Of a stretch of 32,573 nucleotides of DNA, positions 24,903 through 32,210 are shown in pieces. Each line of letters begins with the position of its first letter. Within the stretch, counting starts at the first letter, position 1. Position numbers and translations under genes: made by a program. The stretch is taken from assembly GCA_045629005.1 (NCBI GenBank), contig JAZQQJ010000065.1, positions 1 to 32,573 on the forward strand, in the 5' to 3' direction. The notes below the pieces were generated by a model that was given only the letters and a program-made list of their open reading frames with translations, did not search any database and was not told where the DNA came from. The stretch is from RGIG3528 sp045629005 (GTDB taxonomy: Bacteria > Bacillota > Clostridia > Lachnospirales > Lachnospiraceae).

Positions 24903-25741
24903 AGAAAAAACACATTAATAAGCGATACGTGGCTGATTCGATTGTCACCTACATCGTTCTCATCGCCATAAGCCTCATATTTATCTTCCCAATCCTCTGG
25001 ATTGTGCTTGCAAGCTTTTCGAAGTCGGGCTCGATTTATGATATTGACGGCTTTTTCCCGAAGTCCTTCGGTCTTGACAGTTACAAAAGACTTTTTACCG
25101 ACACAACAATGTATGACTACCCGAACTGGCTGAAAAACACTCTGTTTGTAGCAATTATGTCATCACTTATCGGCACCGTGCTTGTCATTCTTACAGCCTA
25201 CACAATAAGCCGTTTTGAGTTCAAATCAAGAAAAACGCTTATGAAGTCCACGCTTATACTCAGCATGTTCCCCGGTTTTATGGGCATGACAGCTGTGCAC
25301 CTCATTATGATTAACTTCAATCTGATCAATAATCTCTGGAGCCTCATTCTCATTTCCGCAGCAGGTGCTCCGATGGGATACCTTGTTCAGAAAGGCTTCT
25401 TCGACACAATCCCGGGCACCATATATGAAGCGGCACGAATAGACGGTGCAGACAACTGGCGAATATTTGCAAAGATTACAATGCCTCTCTCAAAGCCTAT
25501 GCTCGTATACACTGCATTGACGCTTTTCGCATGGCCCTGGAGTGATTTTATCCTCCCAAAGATGTTACTTAAAAATAAGAATCTCTGGACGGTTGCCGTT
25601 GGCCTTACATCACTTGATGAAACCGAATTCACAAGATTCGCAGCGGGTTCAATATTCATTGCGGTACCAATCGTCATCCTGTACTTCCTTCTTTCGAGAT
25701 TCCTTGTAATGGGAGTTTCATCAGGAGCAGTTAAGGAATAA
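24899..25741 (+). CDS. malG: ABC sugar permease, MalG-type
   Basis: 280 residues, six predicted membrane helices, normal size for MalG. It begins with a short cytoplasmic tail and a first helix at about 15-40 (IVLIAISLIFIFPILWIVLA). The EAA loop is YEAARIDGADNWRIFAKITM (about 178-197). It starts inside the malF stop and is the last gene before a strong terminator. Substrate assigned from context. Confidence 0.92.
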   Translation: MKKKHINKRYVADSIVTYIVLIAISLIFIFPILWIVLASFSKSGSIYDIDGFFPKSFGLDSYKRLFTDTTMYDYPNWLKNTLFVAIMSSLIGTVLVILTAYTISRFEFKSRKTLMKSTLILSMFPGFMGMTAVHLIMINFNLINNLWSLILISAAGAPMGYLVQKGFFDTIPGTIYEAARIDGADNWRIFAKITMPLSKPMLVYTALTLFAWPWSDFILPKMLLKNKNLWTVAVGLTSLDETEFTRFAAGSIFIAVPIVILYFLLSRFLVMGVSSGAVKE

Positions 25742-25753
25742 TGTTCAAAAAAA

Positions 25754-25792
25754 GAGCTCTCGTGCTTTGTCAGTCACGAGAGTTCATTTTTT
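25754..25792. terminator. Bidirectional intrinsic terminator
   Basis: Stem GAGCTCTCGTG (25754-25764) / CACGAGAGTTC (25775-25785), one wobble pair, ten-base loop. TTTTTT follows on the plus side and a run of T on the minus side. It ends the maltodextrin operon and the convergent miaA transcript. Confidence 0.88.
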
Positions 25793-26684
25793 ATATGTCA
25801 TAAAATTCATTAATCATTTTAGAAGCTTCATCAAACGGATTTTTCGTCATATCAATCCAATTAATGTCCTTACGCTTCCTGAACCACGTCATCTGCTCCT
25901 TTGCAAGATGGCGGATTTCCATAAACAGCTTGTTGTAGAAAGCATCAAAGCTTTCGAATTCGCCACGCAGATACATAAGAATATATCTGTACTCAAGGCC
26001 AAGTGAATAAAGGAAGTCATCCGTAGCTCCCTGCTCACGAAGATTCACGACTTCGTCTATCATGCCCTGCTCAAGGCGTTTGTCCAGGCGCTCATGTATG
26101 CGTTCATAAAGCACATCTCTGGGCCACGTAACTCCGATGACAAGTGTTTCGTATCTGGGAGAATTAACCGGAACAGCTGTGTTTCCCTGAAGTACTCTTT
26201 CTACCGCACGCTCCACACGCCTTTTATTTTGGTTATCCACACGTTCAAGCGCCTCAGGGCATTTTTCCTTTAATATGGCAAGAAGCTCCTCAAGACTCTT
26301 TGCCGCAACATCTTTTCTGAGCTCCGGATCAACAAGTTCTTTTTGAATATTATAACCGTCCACCACTGAGTTCACATAGAGCCCTGTTCCGCCCACGAGA
26401 AAGGCCTTTTTAGAGCGTGCCAGGGTGTCATCTATACATTCATATGCCTTTTCCTGAAAGTCCGTCAGAGAGAAGAAATCGTTAGGCTTTGCAACATCAA
26501 TAAGATGATGCGGGATACCCTGCATTTCTTCCTTCGTAACCTTCCCGGACCCAAGATCGAGTCCCGTAAACACTTGCCTTGAATCCGCAGATATTATTTC
26601 CGCTCCGAACTCCTTTGCAAGCTCAATTCCAAGCCCGCTCTTTCCAGATGCATTTGTTCCTGTTATTACCACAAGTTTATTCAT
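25791..26684 (-). CDS. miaA: tRNA dimethylallyltransferase (MiaA), divergent subtype
   Basis: 297 residues. Adds a dimethylallyl group to A37 of tRNAs that read codons starting with U. P-loop GTNASGKS (9-16; the common form is GPTASGKT), ISADSRQVF with the catalytic Asp, GIPHHLIDV, FLVGGTGLYVNSV, NKRRVERA and QMTWFRKR are all in the right order. Several motifs differ from the common form, for example SLGLEYRYI instead of SIGYKE, which I associate with a second MiaA-like group seen in some Clostridia; this is from memory. The gene starts two bases after the upstream lipoprotein stop, forming a two-gene operon. Enzyme family is sure, exact tRNA target less so. Confidence 0.88.
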   Translation of the reverse strand: MNKLVVITGTNASGKSGLGIELAKEFGAEIISADSRQVFTGLDLGSGKVTKEEMQGIPHHLIDVAKPNDFFSLTDFQEKAYECIDDTLARSKKAFLVGGTGLYVNSVVDGYNIQKELVDPELRKDVAAKSLEELLAILKEKCPEALERVDNQNKRRVERAVERVLQGNTAVPVNSPRYETLVIGVTWPRDVLYERIHERLDKRLEQGMIDEVVNLREQGATDDFLYSLGLEYRYILMYLRGEFESFDAFYNKLFMEIRHLAKEQMTWFRKRKDINWIDMTKNPFDEASKMINEFYDI

Positions 26685-26686
26685 AC

Positions 26687-27625
26687 TTATCTTGTAGAGC
26701 TTTCCACTACAGCTTCCTCGCTGATTTCAGACGAATAAGCTGCGGCAATTGCTTCTTTTTTCGAGTCTATGATAACGGTACCCGAAAGGATGATTACTTT
26801 TCCCTTCTGGTTTCCTTTCTTTGAAATTTCCGTGTTTTCAGTCTTAATTCCGCTGCCGTTCTTTGCAACAAGTTTAAGAGTTCCGGACTTGATTTCAACT
26901 TCGTCGTTTCCCTTGAGTGCGTTCTTCAATGCTTCAACATTTAATGTAACATTCTTGATGGACAGAGAATCCTTTGTATGAATACCATTGTTGAAGGATG
27001 CAACGACGTTCAGCTCACCCTTTCCTGTAATATCAAGGTCACAGGTTGCATAAACGGCTCCTTTTTCCTCTGTATCATCATCCTTTGCCCTTGCAGACCT
27101 GTTGTCGTTAATATAGTTTACTGTGCCTTCCGAAACCTTTATCTTTGCGGTATCAGCATCGATAATACTAATCGGGGCTCCGGTTGAGCACGAAATCGAT
27201 GTGCCGTTGAGAATTATTACAACTTCGGCTCCCTTGGCATCAACAACAATCTGACCCTCAGAAAGTGTTCCTGAAGCACTAAACTCACCTGCTGTCGTAA
27301 TTTTATATATTCCGTTTTCACCCTTGATTTCGGAGTTCGCTTCCGACATAAGTCTGAAGTCATCCTTCGTCTGTTTTGTTTCTTCCACGGGTTTATCTGT
27401 TTCTGCAGGCTTTTCGGCTTTAGTCGGAACCGGTGTGTCCGGCACAGACGTAGGCTGCACAGCTTCGGTCGGAGCCGATGTGTCCGGCACAGACGTAGGC
27501 TGCGCAACGTCGGTAGCCACAACATTCGGAACGTCTTTCTGCTCTTCTGCCTGCTTCCCGCATCCCGTAAGCATAACAGCTGCCATAAGTGCAAGTACCA
27601 TCGTAACAGATATAAATCTTTTCAT
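26687..27625 (-). CDS. Carbohydrate-binding domain lipoprotein (Cthe_2159-like)
   Basis: 312 residues from ATG 27625, which follows GAAAGGAAAA; a longer frame from 27679 has no such site. Signal peptide with lipobox LTGC (Cys22). Then a Pro/Thr/Val-rich spacer with a 15-residue repeat (PTSVPDTSAPTEAVQ, PTSVPDTPVPTKAEK). From about residue 105 a repetitive beta-helix follows: GIYKITTAGEFSASGTLSEG, GAEVVIILNGTSIS, GELNVVASFNNGIHTKDSLS, GTLKLVAKNGSGIKTEN. This resembles the carbohydrate-binding Cthe_2159 family (Pfam PF14262), known to bind acidic polysaccharides or cellulose. The ligand here is unknown. It is shorter than many family members. Its operon partner is miaA, with no obvious functional link. 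Confidence 0.8.
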   Translation of the reverse strand: MKRFISVTMVLALMAAVMLTGCGKQAEEQKDVPNVVATDVAQPTSVPDTSAPTEAVQPTSVPDTPVPTKAEKPAETDKPVEETKQTKDDFRLMSEANSEIKGENGIYKITTAGEFSASGTLSEGQIVVDAKGAEVVIILNGTSISCSTGAPISIIDADTAKIKVSEGTVNYINDNRSARAKDDDTEEKGAVYATCDLDITGKGELNVVASFNNGIHTKDSLSIKNVTLNVEALKNALKGNDEVEIKSGTLKLVAKNGSGIKTENTEISKKGNQKGKVIILSGTVIIDSKKEAIAAAYSSEISEEAVVESSTR

Positions 27626-27670
27626 AAGCTTTTTCCTTTCAGAACATTTTTTCAAATTGTTTTTAAGAGA

Positions 27671-27699
27671 GTTATACATTATTGCACACGAAAAAGCAA
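27671..27699 (-). promoter_or_regulatory. Promoter of the lipoprotein-miaA operon
   Basis: Minus strand TTGCTT (27694-27699), 17 bases, TATAAC (27671-27676), 46 bases before the chosen ATG. Confidence 0.6.
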
Positions 27700-27715
27700 C
27701 CTATCCCGGAGATAA

Positions 27716-27747
27716 GAAAAAACCTCAGCAGGTTTCTCCGCTGAGGT
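27716..27747 (-). terminator. Intrinsic terminator of tRNA-Gln
   Basis: ACCTCAGC (27722-27729) pairs with GCTGAGGT (27740-27747), loop of ten bases; on the minus strand a TTTTTT run follows, about ten bases after the tRNA 3' end. Confidence 0.85.
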
Positions 27748-27757
27748 CTGTTTTTAG

Positions 27758-27830
27758 CAGGGCTACAAGGATTCGAACCTTGAAAATGACGGAGTCAGAG
27801 TCCGTTGCCTTACCGTTTGGCGATAGCCCT
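27758..27830 (-). tRNA. tRNA-Gln(CUG)
   Basis: 73 bases without encoded CCA. Acceptor AGGGCTA / TAGCCCT with discriminator G; anticodon arm ACGGA-CTCTGAC-TCCGT gives anticodon CUG, reading CAG. The T-arm is CAAGG-TTCGAAT-CCTTG. The gene has its own promoter and terminator. Confidence 0.93.
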
Positions 27831-27861
27831 ATATCGCTCGCTTTCGTAGCGAACGATGTGT

Positions 27862-27890
27862 ATTATACTACCGAATTTTCTAAAATGCAA
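27862..27890 (-). promoter_or_regulatory. Sigma-A promoter of tRNA-Gln
   Basis: Minus strand TTGCAT (27885-27890), 17-base spacer, TATAAT (27862-27867), about 30 bases before the tRNA 5' end. Confidence 0.8.
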
Positions 27891-27940
27891 GCATAATTTT
27901 GAATATTATTGTCTGACTTTTTAGAGGCTAAAAAACCTTA

Positions 27941-29821
27941 CTATTTAACGCTGTAATCCTTAAATCCGACGTTCATGTCAACATGTCCTGAGAAGCCGGG
28001 GAGGCTTCCGTCAGAGGCATACTGCCATATCTTGTAATCATACGGATAGTAAATATCGTCTGCGTAATATGCATACCAGATGTCGTAATCCGTAAGTTCC
28101 TCAAGATCCAGGTTCATAACGCTCCAGTTCGTCGAGAAGTAAATCATAGGCGTATAACCTGCTGCTTTTATAGTTTCGCAGAAAGCTTTGGCAATTTGAG
28201 TACGTTCCTCGCAGGAAAGGTCATTTGCACGGGCGTTATCACTCTTCTCGGTATCGAAAGCTACAGGGAACGTAATCTTGTCTTTATAAGGCTTCAACAC
28301 CTCAATGATATAGTTTGCTTCCTCGATTGCTTCTTCAACAGTAATAGCCTGCGAGAAGAAGTATGCGCCTGCCTTTACACCGTTTTCTGCACATCCTTTA
28401 ATATTCTGCTCGAAGTATGCATCGGTATATACAAGACCTTCTGTTGACGTTCCTCTGTAAGCAGCACGGATCATTGCGAAATCAACGCCTGCTGCAGCCG
28501 CTTTCTTCCAGTCGATGTCCTCGTTCCAGCGCGATACGTCAACGCCGAACATGGCCTTATTTACACCGTCTATGTAATAGCCTTTAAGGCCTGTCTCAAC
28601 GTCATATGCATAATTATGAGGATCGAGTGTGGTACGCGGGATATTGTCCTTAAGTGCTGCAAGAAGCTTTTCTCCGTTGCTTCCCGAAACGGTAATTCTG
28701 TCCTTCAGAGCCTCTTCAATTGTAATCGGCTCAACAATGCCAACGTGGTCCTTATCGTTAAAATCATCCGAACTGTAAAGGTAAAACGTATTTGCACTTG
28801 CCTGGAACATGTCCCTGCTCGTAAACGTCACTGCAGAACGTATTTCTCCGATATAGCCCGCATTTGTAAGTCTTACAAGACTACGCATGGTAATGTGATC
28901 AACATCAATAAAATAATTCGTAAGTATATCTGTTTCAAGCTTAAACTGCTCTGCACAAGCCTCTTCACTCATAAATGGAAGTGCCACATAGTATGCCTTG
29001 TCGTTTGCTATAATACGTGCTATGCGCTTAAAGCCGGCATCCCAGAAAGCATCTATCTCAATAACATCCTCAAAGCTCTTTGAAGGATTGATAACAAAGT
29101 ACTCAGAGAAATCACGTGTTGAAACAACATGGAGCGTATTGCTTTCCTTCTTTTCATCCGTAAAGAAGGCAAATGCAATCTGCTTTCTCCCGTTTCCTAC
29201 AAAGTCCGCAACAGTGGGAATGAAATTAATAATGTTATTTGCATCGATGATGTAATCCCAGTCATACTCATGCATCTGTGCACCATCATCAATGATGAAC
29301 TTCCCTTCAGGCTCTCCTGAATATTTAACATAGTCATTTCTAACCTTGATTACATAGTCACCGGCTTGAATGACAAGATATTCATCACCTTCAATATTGC
29401 TGACATAAGTATTAAGCCCATACAGTTCAACAATACCGGAAGCATCGATTGCCTTTTGCAAATCCGCACAATGCTTTGCGGCCTCGGGAGCATGTGAAAC
29501 TTCAGGAACAGTCGTTGGTGTTACATCTGTCGCATCACCGTTTTGTCCCTGTGTCTGTTTGTCAGTGCCGTCAGATGCATTGCCTCCCTGATTTCCCTGC
29601 GCCGAAGCATCCACCTGCTGTTCAGTCGATTTATTATCCTTAAGGAATCCGAACAGTCCGTTTTCATCCTTCTGAAATAAGAGTATGCCCGCCACAACAA
29701 TGAGAATCAGCAGAACCACTGCAATAATAAGGCCTATGAGAAGTCCTTTACCGCCGCCGGGCTCCTGTTCACGTTTTGTAGCTTCTTTATTAAGGTCGAT
29801 AAACTGATTGTCTTCTGCCAT
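27941..29821 (-). CDS. Membrane-anchored GH25 lysozyme-like muramidase
   Basis: 626 residues from ATG 29821, preceded by GGAGG; a longer open frame to 30160 runs through the promoter and the divergent gene and is rejected. A short cytoplasmic tail (1-25) is followed by one membrane helix (about 26-49), then a Gln/Asn/Thr/Gly-rich spacer (about 62-105), a middle domain of about 300 residues I do not recognise, and the GH25 domain (about 425-626). GH25 motifs: FGVDVSRWNEDIDW, FAMIRAAYRG, GAYFFSQA, FPVAFDTEKS (catalytic acid region), YFSTNWS, IWQYASDG and VDMNVGF. It should cut the glycan strand of peptidoglycan from the outer face of the membrane. A role in wall turnover rather than secreted lysis is inferred. 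Confidence 0.9.
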   Translation of the reverse strand: MAEDNQFIDLNKEATKREQEPGGGKGLLIGLIIAVVLLILIVVAGILLFQKDENGLFGFLKDNKSTEQQVDASAQGNQGGNASDGTDKQTQGQNGDATDVTPTTVPEVSHAPEAAKHCADLQKAIDASGIVELYGLNTYVSNIEGDEYLVIQAGDYVIKVRNDYVKYSGEPEGKFIIDDGAQMHEYDWDYIIDANNIINFIPTVADFVGNGRKQIAFAFFTDEKKESNTLHVVSTRDFSEYFVINPSKSFEDVIEIDAFWDAGFKRIARIIANDKAYYVALPFMSEEACAEQFKLETDILTNYFIDVDHITMRSLVRLTNAGYIGEIRSAVTFTSRDMFQASANTFYLYSSDDFNDKDHVGIVEPITIEEALKDRITVSGSNGEKLLAALKDNIPRTTLDPHNYAYDVETGLKGYYIDGVNKAMFGVDVSRWNEDIDWKKAAAAGVDFAMIRAAYRGTSTEGLVYTDAYFEQNIKGCAENGVKAGAYFFSQAITVEEAIEEANYIIEVLKPYKDKITFPVAFDTEKSDNARANDLSCEERTQIAKAFCETIKAAGYTPMIYFSTNWSVMNLDLEELTDYDIWYAYYADDIYYPYDYKIWQYASDGSLPGFSGHVDMNVGFKDYSVK

Positions 29822-29849
29822 ATTAATCCTCCATGATTTAACACATTTG

Positions 29850-29877
29850 ATTATACCATATCCTGTTTGCTTGACAA
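29850..29877 (-). promoter_or_regulatory. Promoter of the GH25 gene
   Basis: Minus strand TTGTCA (29872-29877), 16 bases, TATAAT (29850-29855). Its -35 shares five bases with the -35 of the divergent promoter. Confidence 0.72.
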
Positions 29878-29899
29878 TATTGTTCACAGTAAATACAAT
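29871..29899 (+). promoter_or_regulatory. Promoter of the YigZ/IMPACT gene
   Basis: TTGACA (29871-29876), 17-base spacer, TACAAT (29894-29899), 40 bases before the TTG start. Confidence 0.75.
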
Positions 29900-29938
29900 G
29901 TATAAAAAGTTACTATTCAACCCCCCGAGGTTTTTATC

Positions 29939-30568
29939 TTGAGCGAATATATTACGGTTGCCGGACCTTCTTCCGGTGAAATCGAAGAAAAGAAATCCAG
30001 ATTCATCGCCCACCTCATTCCATGCGAAAGCGAAGAAGCGGCAAGCGCCTTTATCGAACGCATGCGAAAGGAATACTGGGACGCCCGCCACAACTGCTAT
30101 GCTTATATTATCGGCGAGCGCGGTGAACTGCTTAAATGCAGTGATGACGGAGAGCCTCAAAAGACCGCCGGTCAGCCCATTCTGTCCGTTTTACAGGGCG
30201 CCGGGCTCACAAATGTATGCTGCGTTGTCACAAGATACTTCGGAGGCACTCTCCTTGGCACAGGCGGTCTTGTACGTGCCTACACCGACTCTGCAAAAGT
30301 GGCTGTTACAGCAGGAATACTTGTTAAAAAGCAGCCGGGGGCAGTGCTTAAAATAGAAACAGACTATACCGATCTCGGTAAAATCCAGTACATACTTGCA
30401 TCAGACGAAATTGAAACTCTCTCGACAGACTACGCGGAAGGCGTCACGGTAAGCATTGAAATCGAACTTTCAAAGGTCGATGAACTCACAAAAAAGCTTA
30501 TAGATGCCACATCGGCAAGAGCCCGCATTTCAAAAGAAAAAGAAACAATCATTGATGTCTGCATTTAA
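29939..30568 (+). CDS. yigZ: YigZ/IMPACT family protein
   Basis: 209 residues, normal for the family. Start is TTG 29939, supported by GAGG eight bases upstream and by the family N-terminus. The UPF0029/IMPACT domain shows KKSRFIAHLIPCESEEAASA, WDARHNCYAYIIG, CSDDGEPQKTAGQPILSVL and VTRYFGGTLLGTGGLVRAY. The C-terminal domain (about 135-205) has the ferredoxin-like fold typical of bacterial YigZ. Eukaryotic IMPACT modulates translation control kinase GCN2; the bacterial role is not well defined, with ribosome- or nucleic-acid-linked functions proposed. Single-gene transcript with its own promoter and terminator. Confidence 0.93.
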   Translation: MSEYITVAGPSSGEIEEKKSRFIAHLIPCESEEAASAFIERMRKEYWDARHNCYAYIIGERGELLKCSDDGEPQKTAGQPILSVLQGAGLTNVCCVVTRYFGGTLLGTGGLVRAYTDSAKVAVTAGILVKKQPGAVLKIETDYTDLGKIQYILASDEIETLSTDYAEGVTVSIEIELSKVDELTKKLIDATSARARISKEKETIIDVCI

Positions 30569-30602
30569 AAACACGTCCTTTTACAGGACGTGTTTCTTTT
30601 TT
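30569..30602. terminator. Intrinsic terminator, probably bidirectional
   Basis: 11-base stem AAACACGTCCT (30569-30579) / AGGACGTGTTT (30585-30595), five-base loop, then CTTTTTT; on the minus side the stem runs into TTTTT, serving rmuC about 45 bases after its stop. Confidence 0.88.
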
Positions 30603-30642
30603 CTGTCATTATTTCAACCAAGCCATATGTTTTTATTTCTGC

Positions 30643-32112
30643 TTAATTGTCATCTTCGTCGTCAAGCGGAAGCAGTTTTATAGCTTCGCTTTCCGGCATT
30701 TCTTCAATGTCACGAAGCTTTCTGTTGATAGCTCTTGTTCTTGTGCCGACAAGGCTGTCAAGCTCTTTGCCTGTAGATTCAATGTTCTTCTGTACCTTTG
30801 CCAGGCTCTCACCAAACTTGCCGAACTCAGCCTTTACAGCGCTGAGCGTCATAGCAATCTGGCCGCTCTTCTTTTCAACGCTCAACGTACGGAAGCCCAT
30901 CTGCAGGCTGTTAAGGAACGCCGTAATTGTGGAAGGACCACAGACAGTAACCTTATAATCTTTTCGAAGCTGCTCTGTAAGCGCAACGTCACGGATGATT
31001 TCAGAGAAAAGTCCTTCAGTGGGCAGGAACATAATAGCGAAATCCGTAGTGTCGGGAACGGAAATGTACTTTGTGCTGATATTTCTTGCATCGATTTTAA
31101 CGCCGTCTTTAAGTACTTTGCGTGCAACGTCAACCTTATCCTTGTCACCGCTGTCATAGGCTTCAATAAGTGCGTTGTACGCATCCAGTCTGAATTTGGC
31201 ATCGATAGGAAGCCATATGAACTTGTTGTCAGTGTCCTTTGAAGGTATTTTAACGGCAAATTCGACAGGATCTCTGCTGTCCTTTTTGGTGATTACGTTT
31301 TCCTCATACTGCTCCGGAGAAAGCATCTGCTCAAGTATACGTCCGAGTTGTACTTCACCGATTTCACCACGAACCTTAACGTTAACAAGTGCATTCTTGA
31401 GGCTTCCGACATCGGAGGCAAGATTCTGCATTTCTCCGAGTCCCTTATAAACCTGCTCAAGCTGCTGGGAAACGTTCTTAAACGACTCTGCAACACGCTC
31501 ACCAAGCGTTTTATCAAGTTTTTCCGCAACCGTTCCCTGAATTTCATCAAGCTTCTTCTGATTTGATTCACGAAGCTCATCAAGCTTTTTCTGGTTGGAC
31601 TCACGGAGCTCGTAAAGATTCTTCTGTGTGGTCTCTCTGACATCATCAAGGGACTTCTGGTTTGAAGACTTGATTTCGTCAAGCTTGCTTTGCGTAGTTT
31701 CACGGTTCTCGCGGAACTGCTGCTCTGTCATAAGACGTACGCTCTCAAGCTTTTCCTCCTGGCTCTTTCGCATTGTCTCCATGCGGTTATCAAGAGCTGT
31801 GTTGTTTGAGTTCATCGTCTGCTCAAACTGCCCAAGGCGCTCATTTACAGTGTTTCGGAGATTATTGATGTTTTCCCTGTCAGACTCGGTAATTCTGCCG
31901 AAGTTCATGTTCAGGCTCTGGTTAAGATTGGTGTAAAGACTGTCAACACGCTGATTCAGTTCTGAACGCTGTGCGGCGAGATCGTTTTCTATTGATTCCT
32001 CCAAATCATGCGATATCTTAGTGCGCATGGAGGAAAGCTTTGCAAGCGCAACAATTAAAAGAATGATAATGATTGCCGCAAGGCCGATTATGATATATTC
32101 TGCAAGACTCAT
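30643..32112 (-). CDS. rmuC: DNA recombination protein RmuC
   Basis: 489 residues from ATG 32112, eight or so bases after AAAGGGG; a longer frame from 32250 begins in non-coding DNA. A membrane helix (about 5-25) is followed by a long coiled coil (about 30-230) and the RmuC nuclease-like domain (about 250-440; GEIGEVQLGRILEQMLSPEQ, FIWLPIDAKF, FAIMFLPTEGLFSEI, VCGPSTITAFLNSLQMGFRT). RmuC limits inversions and repeat-mediated rearrangements in E. coli. The coiled coil contains five 11-residue units such as KKLDELRESNQ, a hendecad pattern, encoded by near-identical 33-base units at about 31528-31692. The C-terminus is acidic. The gene lies next to a tandem DNA repeat array. Confidence 0.92.
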   Translation of the reverse strand: MSLAEYIIIGLAAIIIILLIVALAKLSSMRTKISHDLEESIENDLAAQRSELNQRVDSLYTNLNQSLNMNFGRITESDRENINNLRNTVNERLGQFEQTMNSNNTALDNRMETMRKSQEEKLESVRLMTEQQFRENRETTQSKLDEIKSSNQKSLDDVRETTQKNLYELRESNQKKLDELRESNQKKLDEIQGTVAEKLDKTLGERVAESFKNVSQQLEQVYKGLGEMQNLASDVGSLKNALVNVKVRGEIGEVQLGRILEQMLSPEQYEENVITKKDSRDPVEFAVKIPSKDTDNKFIWLPIDAKFRLDAYNALIEAYDSGDKDKVDVARKVLKDGVKIDARNISTKYISVPDTTDFAIMFLPTEGLFSEIIRDVALTEQLRKDYKVTVCGPSTITAFLNSLQMGFRTLSVEKKSGQIAMTLSAVKAEFGKFGESLAKVQKNIESTGKELDSLVGTRTRAINRKLRDIEEMPESEAIKLLPLDDEDDN

Positions 32113-32210
32113 AAGATGCCCCTTTCTTTTTCCTCTTTCTATATCATACAACAAATAATGCGAAAAAAACATCCCATACAACTGTTTTAGGAATCGAAAA
32201 TTTTGCAACT

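Noticed and set aside
27436..27505. 45-base direct repeat as a mobile element trace
   Set aside because: It encodes the 15-residue Pro/Thr spacer repeat of a lipoprotein, an ordinary linker expansion.
29822..30160. N-terminal extension of the GH25 protein
   Set aside because: It would cross the promoter pair and overlap the divergent yigZ gene; the internal ATG has GGAGG and is followed by a normal membrane-anchor start.
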